Of a DNA stretch of 64,000 nucleotides, positions 59,580 to 64,000 are shown piece after piece. The DNA comes from Hamiltosporidium tvaerminnensis (lineage: Eukaryota; Microsporidia; Dubosqiidae). How positions within the stretch are numbered: the first letter of the stretch is position 1; the number at the start of each line of letters is the position of its first letter. The stretch spans positions 547,001 to 611,000 of the forward strand of contig CM061253.1 of NCBI GenBank assembly GCA_022605425.2, written 5' to 3'. Under the pieces are notes generated by a model. That model did not search any database and was not told the origin of the DNA. It worked only from the letters and a program-made list of their open reading frames with translations. The position numbers and the translations under genes are program-made.

Positions 59580-62510
59580 CGACGCTACAGCCCTTGGAGA
59601 GGGTGGACCTCCTTAACGATTCTGTTATATAATTCTTTATTGTTCCAAAAATTCTTTCATTGCAAAAGTTTGAGAGTTCATAGATCTTTTTTCGTCTCGT
59701 CTAGCCTTTTTTTCGTTCTACTTCGTCTTCTCTTACCTTCAAGTTACAATCTCAGAATTTCGCTAATCGCTCTTTCCGTCGACATACTTTCTACGTGTAT
59801 TAGCCACCCAAGTCTTTTCTGTTTCATAAAGGTTACCAAATTTATTTCTTCATAAAGCTCGTATATTTTCTGATTTGTTCTAATGCTTACATATTATTTT
59901 CTAATAAAGGGACATATATTCATCTCAATATCTTTCTTTCTCATATGTCTAGCAGAGTCTCGTCTCTTTTTGTTATAGCCAATGTTTCGGAAGCGTACAG
60001 TACAACAGGTCTTAAAATTATCCTATAGATTTACCTTTCGTATTTCGATCTAACATATTTGACTTCAGTAGGCGTTGTAGGACAAAGAAGGTCTTGTTGT
60101 CTTGTATTATTCCTTCTTAAATCACAAGAGCATTCATGTGTTACTCGTTCAGAATCGATCCCTGGGTATTTGAAGCTCGATAATCTTCGAAATATATATA
60201 AATATATCTTCGACGAGTTCCTTGGATATTTATGGATTGAGAAACTGATCATGTATTTTGTTTTCTTTTTTTTTTTATTTTCAGTCCAGCGTTTCTCTAT
60301 TCCACATCTAATATTCTTACAGTATATTCTATATCTTCTTGTTTTCTTCTCTTAATTGCCATATCATCTGCATATGCTATATATTGCTTGATTACATTAA
60401 ATATTGTACTGTCAGTTTTCTTTGCAAACTTTCGGATTATCCCCTCTAGTGTTAGATTTAGTAGTAGCAAGATAATGATCCCCTATCTTAGTCTCATATT
60501 ATTGCTAAAATAACTAGGTATATTACCGGTTAACAATACTTTTCTTTTTGTTTGTATAAGTTTCGTTTTGATTAAACGAAAAATTTCATAGGAATTATAT
60601 AATTTCTGAGTGTGCTAAACAAAAATCTTCAATTAATGCTGTCTTATGCTCGCTTGTAGTGTACAAAAAGATAATGTTTTGTGATTTTGTTTTCATAAAA
60701 TTTCTGAAGTATCATTCTTATAGCAAATATTTGATCGGTTATTCATAGATCTCTTCTGAAACTACACCGATGATCTACAAAAGAGCTTTCTGCGTGTGAC
60801 TCTAAAATTTTTGAAATTATTTTTGTGAGAATTTTGTATACTATGTTCAGAAGAGATATCCCCCTAAGTTAGAGCACCCTTTTTTTAATCCCTCTTTATA
60901 AATAGGAGGTATCAGACTAACATTCCATTCAATAGGTATCTTTTCCTAGTTCCATAGTTCTTCGATTAAGTTATAAAAGTCGTTTTCTGAGAAATCTCCT
61001 TCATATTTCAAAGGTTTTGCAGTGAGCTTGTCTTCACCGGGCGCGTTATTGTTTGCGAGACTCATTATATCATCTGTCGTCTCTGCCACTGTTGGCTCTA
61101 GAACATTTGTTTCTCCATCTTCAATATGATCATTATTTTCTTTCATAAATTTCTAGTTTATTATATGATCTGCTTCGCGTTGCATTTTCGAATTAAGATG
61201 CTTTTTATAGAATTTGGCTCATCTGGCCTAAACCTTTTTTGGATCTGTAAGCAAAAACCATTCGGTACTTTCTGCCATCATATTTCTGGCTTGAAAATCT
61301 CGTATCTCGTTCTTTATATTTTTGTATATTTTACAAATCTCTTTGTTTCCAGCCATTTTTTCTAATTCCCGAATCTTATAGTCTTCTTTTGTTCTTTTCT
61401 TCTTTTAAAATATGTGATGCTTTGGTTCTTGCTCGTCTGAACTCTTGCGCATATTTTTCAGTTTTTTCTTGTAGCGCTTTTAAGCTATCCAAATTTCGAT
61501 TCTTGATTACATCCACGCATTCTTGATCGTAACATTGGTCTTTCTTTTCGTATTTTTTAGATCCCATTACTACATCTGTAGCTTTTTTACTTGATTTTTT
61601 ATGCGAATCCAATATTTATCTCTCTCATCTGGTTATTCACATGTATCTTGACTCAAGCCTTTATGCATTTTGTTGGCAATTTTTCCCTGATATTGATGTC
61701 TTGCAATTTATCGCAATCTTATCTTTGTGATTTTAGGTTCTTGATTGTGTTGAGTTTCTATGCGCTGTTTATACTATGAATCTTACTAGGAAATAATCAC
61801 CATTTATATCGGCCTCTCTAAAACTGCGCACATCTAAAACACTTGATGCATGTCTAGAATCATAAGTACATAGTCAATTTGGTTATACGTCTCTGCATGT
61901 GCTTAAAGTCGAGTATATTTGTGTATTCTTTTATGCTAAGAAAACTGCTGGAAACAGTAAAATTTTTGCTTAACTCAAATCAATACATCTAATACCTTTA
62001 TTTATATTCTAAAGGAATGCTATCTCTTCTTATTGTGGGTCGGTCATATGTTTCTGTACCTGTTTTGGCACTAAAGTCTCCGATAAATATTATTATGTCA
62101 TATCAAGGTGATTTGTCATGTATATCTTCTAACCCATTATAAAATCTGTCTTTATCATCTTAGTTTGCTTCTTTTATTGGTATGTACACATATGAAGGTA
62201 GTGTTAAAGAATCGACCTTTTATCTCAATTGAACATAGTTGTTCATCTATAGACCTACGTTCTAAAATCCTGTTCAATATATTGTTTTTCACAGCAACGT
62301 CTGTTCAAAAAGTATGATTTGTATTTCCACTGTAAAAAACAGTATATTCTTTTGTTTTTAAAGTGTCATTTCCTTTCCATCGTACTTCTTGCAAAGCCAA
62401 GATATCCATATTATATTTCTCAAGTCCCTGCGTTTGATTGGCCAGTGCACCTGCTCGGAAAAGGCTGCGTACATTCTACAATCCAATGTTGCTTATATTT
62501 TTTTCTTGTG
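59580..62510 (-). mobile_element. decayed LINE (non-LTR retrotransposon) with endonuclease and reverse transcriptase
   Basis: Read on the minus strand, pieces of one ORF2-type polyprotein follow in correct order. WNVRSLFRAGALANQTQG and DILALQEVRWKGNDT (62490-62370) are the start of the apurinic-type endonuclease. IGDFSAKTGTETYDRP (62085-62035) is its second motif. NNNAPGEDKLTAKPLKYEG (61070-61000) and ISLLNIVYKILTKIISKILE (about 60870-60810) open the reverse transcriptase, FRRDL and ITDQIFAIRMILQKFYEN (60760-60690) continue it, and QYIAYADDMAIKRRK (60395-60350) holds the catalytic Asp pair. ILRPVVLYASETLAITKRD (about 60020-59965), KQKRLGWLIHVESM (about 59830-59790) and VKEVHPLQGL-stop (about 59615-59590) form the usual C-terminal tail. 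Stops and shifts are frequent. The domain style is that of arthropod and other animal LINEs often annotated as craniofacial development protein 2-like. Confidence 0.85.
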
Positions 62511-63522
62511 CTTATGCTTCTTGTAAGAATTTGTTTTATTTATTTTGTCGTTTCGTTTTTGTTTCGTAACAATATGATTTTCGAGGTAGGGTAGGTAGGC
62601 CTATGTCAAACTCTCTCTTTTTATCCGGGCTTGCTATCAGCAGAGAGTAGCATGGCTTAAGCTCTGACAGAGTTTCTCTGAAAGCTAGAATGTCAAAAAA
62701 AAACTTTCTCCTGGTATAGACGAATCGAAAAAAAAAATTCTCTTGATCATGAAATATGAAGGTTTAAGCAAAAAATATTAAAACTCACAATGGGCCGTAA
62801 CACAACTGAGCATTGCGGGTTTTAGCTATTATAATATTAGAGAGGGGGCTTAGATAAGTAGTTATAATTTTAAGGGTGCTTGTAAAAATACTCTTAATTA
62901 TAAATCTTAACAATATATTTTATGAATAACATGGTGTGTACATCAGCAGCGATACAAGACAACGTACACTAAGATATAAATGACTAACTAAAAAATATAA
63001 AACAAGTAACTTTAATGTATAAGTAATATAACTCCATTTATTCCTTAGAATTATTACAATCTTCATTAAAATATATTTGCATCTCATTAAGATCCCAAAT
63101 ATATTTCTTCTCAAGAAAAACATGTGGAAAGGTTTGTTCTATGTAAAGATTTTTAGCTTCGTAACTAGAGGATTAGACTTTTGGGATAATATTCGTCAGG
63201 GCCAATAAACCGTTCTCATATCAAGTAAAACCCCGTTATGTGGTTTATACCATCCTCCTTTGTTTTCTAATGGTTTTATAAAACCACGTTATTTTCATAT
63301 ATTTTACCTAAGTGTCATATATTCGAAAAAAGGAAGTGATGTTTTGGCTAAATTTAATAGGGAACTCTTTAAAAAATTGCTTTATAATTTTTAACTTGAA
63401 TTTCCTGCCAAGAAAAATATTTCAATTTTTGCCAGAATAAAAATAAAACTTTAATAAAATACTTAAATAATAAAAAATGCCTATAATAAACACACCGTAA
63501 ACGAAATTAAATCAAATACGTT
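62511..63522. other. spacer, possible 5' part of the LINE
   Basis: 62511-62700 is relatively GC-rich (CTTGCTATCAGCAGAGAGTA; CTCTGACAGAGTTTCTCTGA) and may be the LINE 5' UTR. The rest is AT-rich with no gene recognised. Confidence 0.45.
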
Positions 63523-64000
63523 TTATTGCGCCTCTAGAAACTGCTTGTTGTCACAATCATTGTTTTTTACTTCAATCATGTTGTTCATCAAAATAGCGGT
63601 AATTTTAAAAACTGAATTATCGTAAGAGTTAAATAGCGCTCTTTTGGTTTTAATATCCTTATCGAAGTCTTTTTTTTATCAGAACTTGATCTCCAATAGC
63701 CAAATCTCCTTGATTCTATTTGAATTATTGCTTTCTATAATTCTTTCTTTATAATTTTTAAAATGCTTAGCAATATCTGCATAAATTTTACTATCGTTTC
63801 GAGATCATCAGCTATTGTAGTGGTTGTAGGGGTTACGGTTTTAGTGAATTCTTCATGCACATCCGAGACAATTTTTAAGCTCTATTGTGTAATCTCTGCG
63901 TTTTCTTCGACCAAAGCTATATCTGGATCTATATCAATAGCAGGTACTATCAGACTGGCTTCGTTTTCAACTATTATGCTTCTAGAAAGTGGATTGTTAA
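63523..64000 (-). pseudogene. decayed DDE (rve) integrase element, copy 3, cut by the window edge
   Basis: Minus strand, C-terminal part only. Reading across frames gives IGDQVLIKK, DIKTKRALFN, DNSVFKITAILMNNMIEVKN and QFLEAQ before TAA 63523-63525. These align with IGDKVLLKNN, NTKTKRAPFD, DSVFTVTNGFSSNMIELEN of copy 2. Upstream, VENEASLIVPAIDIDPDIAL and FTKTVTPTTTTIADDLETI form the acidic, Thr-rich linker that separates the catalytic core from the C-terminus. At least one internal stop and two shifts are visible. The catalytic core lies beyond base 64000. Confidence 0.7.

Noticed and set aside
60059-60355. 98-codon plus-strand hydrophobic frame
   Set aside because: Antisense of the LINE reverse-transcriptase tail on the minus strand.

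Overview
The window looks like nuclear DNA of a microsporidian with a large, gene-poor, transposon-filled genome. Four things point there. The sequence is very AT-rich. The intact genes have no visible introns and encode compact proteins. Four of the seven intact genes have a CCC run just upstream of their ATG, a known microsporidian start-site signal. The gene families also fit: secreted ricin-B-lectin-like proteins, a secreted leucine-rich-repeat (LRR) family, a shortened PIG-U and a diverged Ase1/PRC1. A Hamiltosporidium-like species is my guess from gene density and LRR content; the sequence alone does not prove it.

Layout. 1-9.2 kb: AT-rich DNA with no gene I can support. 9.2-12.5 kb: one broken gene for a large secreted Asn/Lys-rich protein. 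12.5-17.6 kb: AT-rich spacer with a GC-rich retroelement fragment and a short interspersed repeat (family A). 17.6-28.2 kb: the main gene island. It holds Ase1/PRC1 (+), then on the minus strand a repeat-rich unknown protein and three diverged ricin-B-lectin-like paralogues that all end in Cys-Gln. 28-48 kb: a transposon graveyard. It contains two copies of a DDE (rve) integrase element, two hAT copies of the FAM200/GTF2IRD2-like type with terminal inverted repeats, three short repeat families (A, B, C), nested insertions with readable target-site duplications, and two broken LRR genes. 49.6-51.9 kb: the intact 767-residue LRR gene. 55.5-56.6 kb: PIG-U, a GPI-transamidase subunit. 59.6-62.5 kb: a decayed LINE with endonuclease, reverse transcriptase and C-terminal tail still legible. 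63.5-64 kb: the 3' end of a third integrase copy, cut by the window edge.

How the parts fit. Only about 9.4 kb (roughly 15%) is intact coding sequence. The housekeeping genes are Ase1/PRC1 (spindle midzone) and PIG-U (GPI anchoring). The lineage-specific genes (lectin-like cluster, LRR family, Asn/Lys-rich pseudogene) are secretory and show duplication and gene death. The hAT and LINE families are otherwise best known to me from animals, so horizontal transfer from a host is a reasonable hypothesis. The insertion order is readable: repeat A landed in hAT copy 1, and repeat B landed in hAT copy 2.
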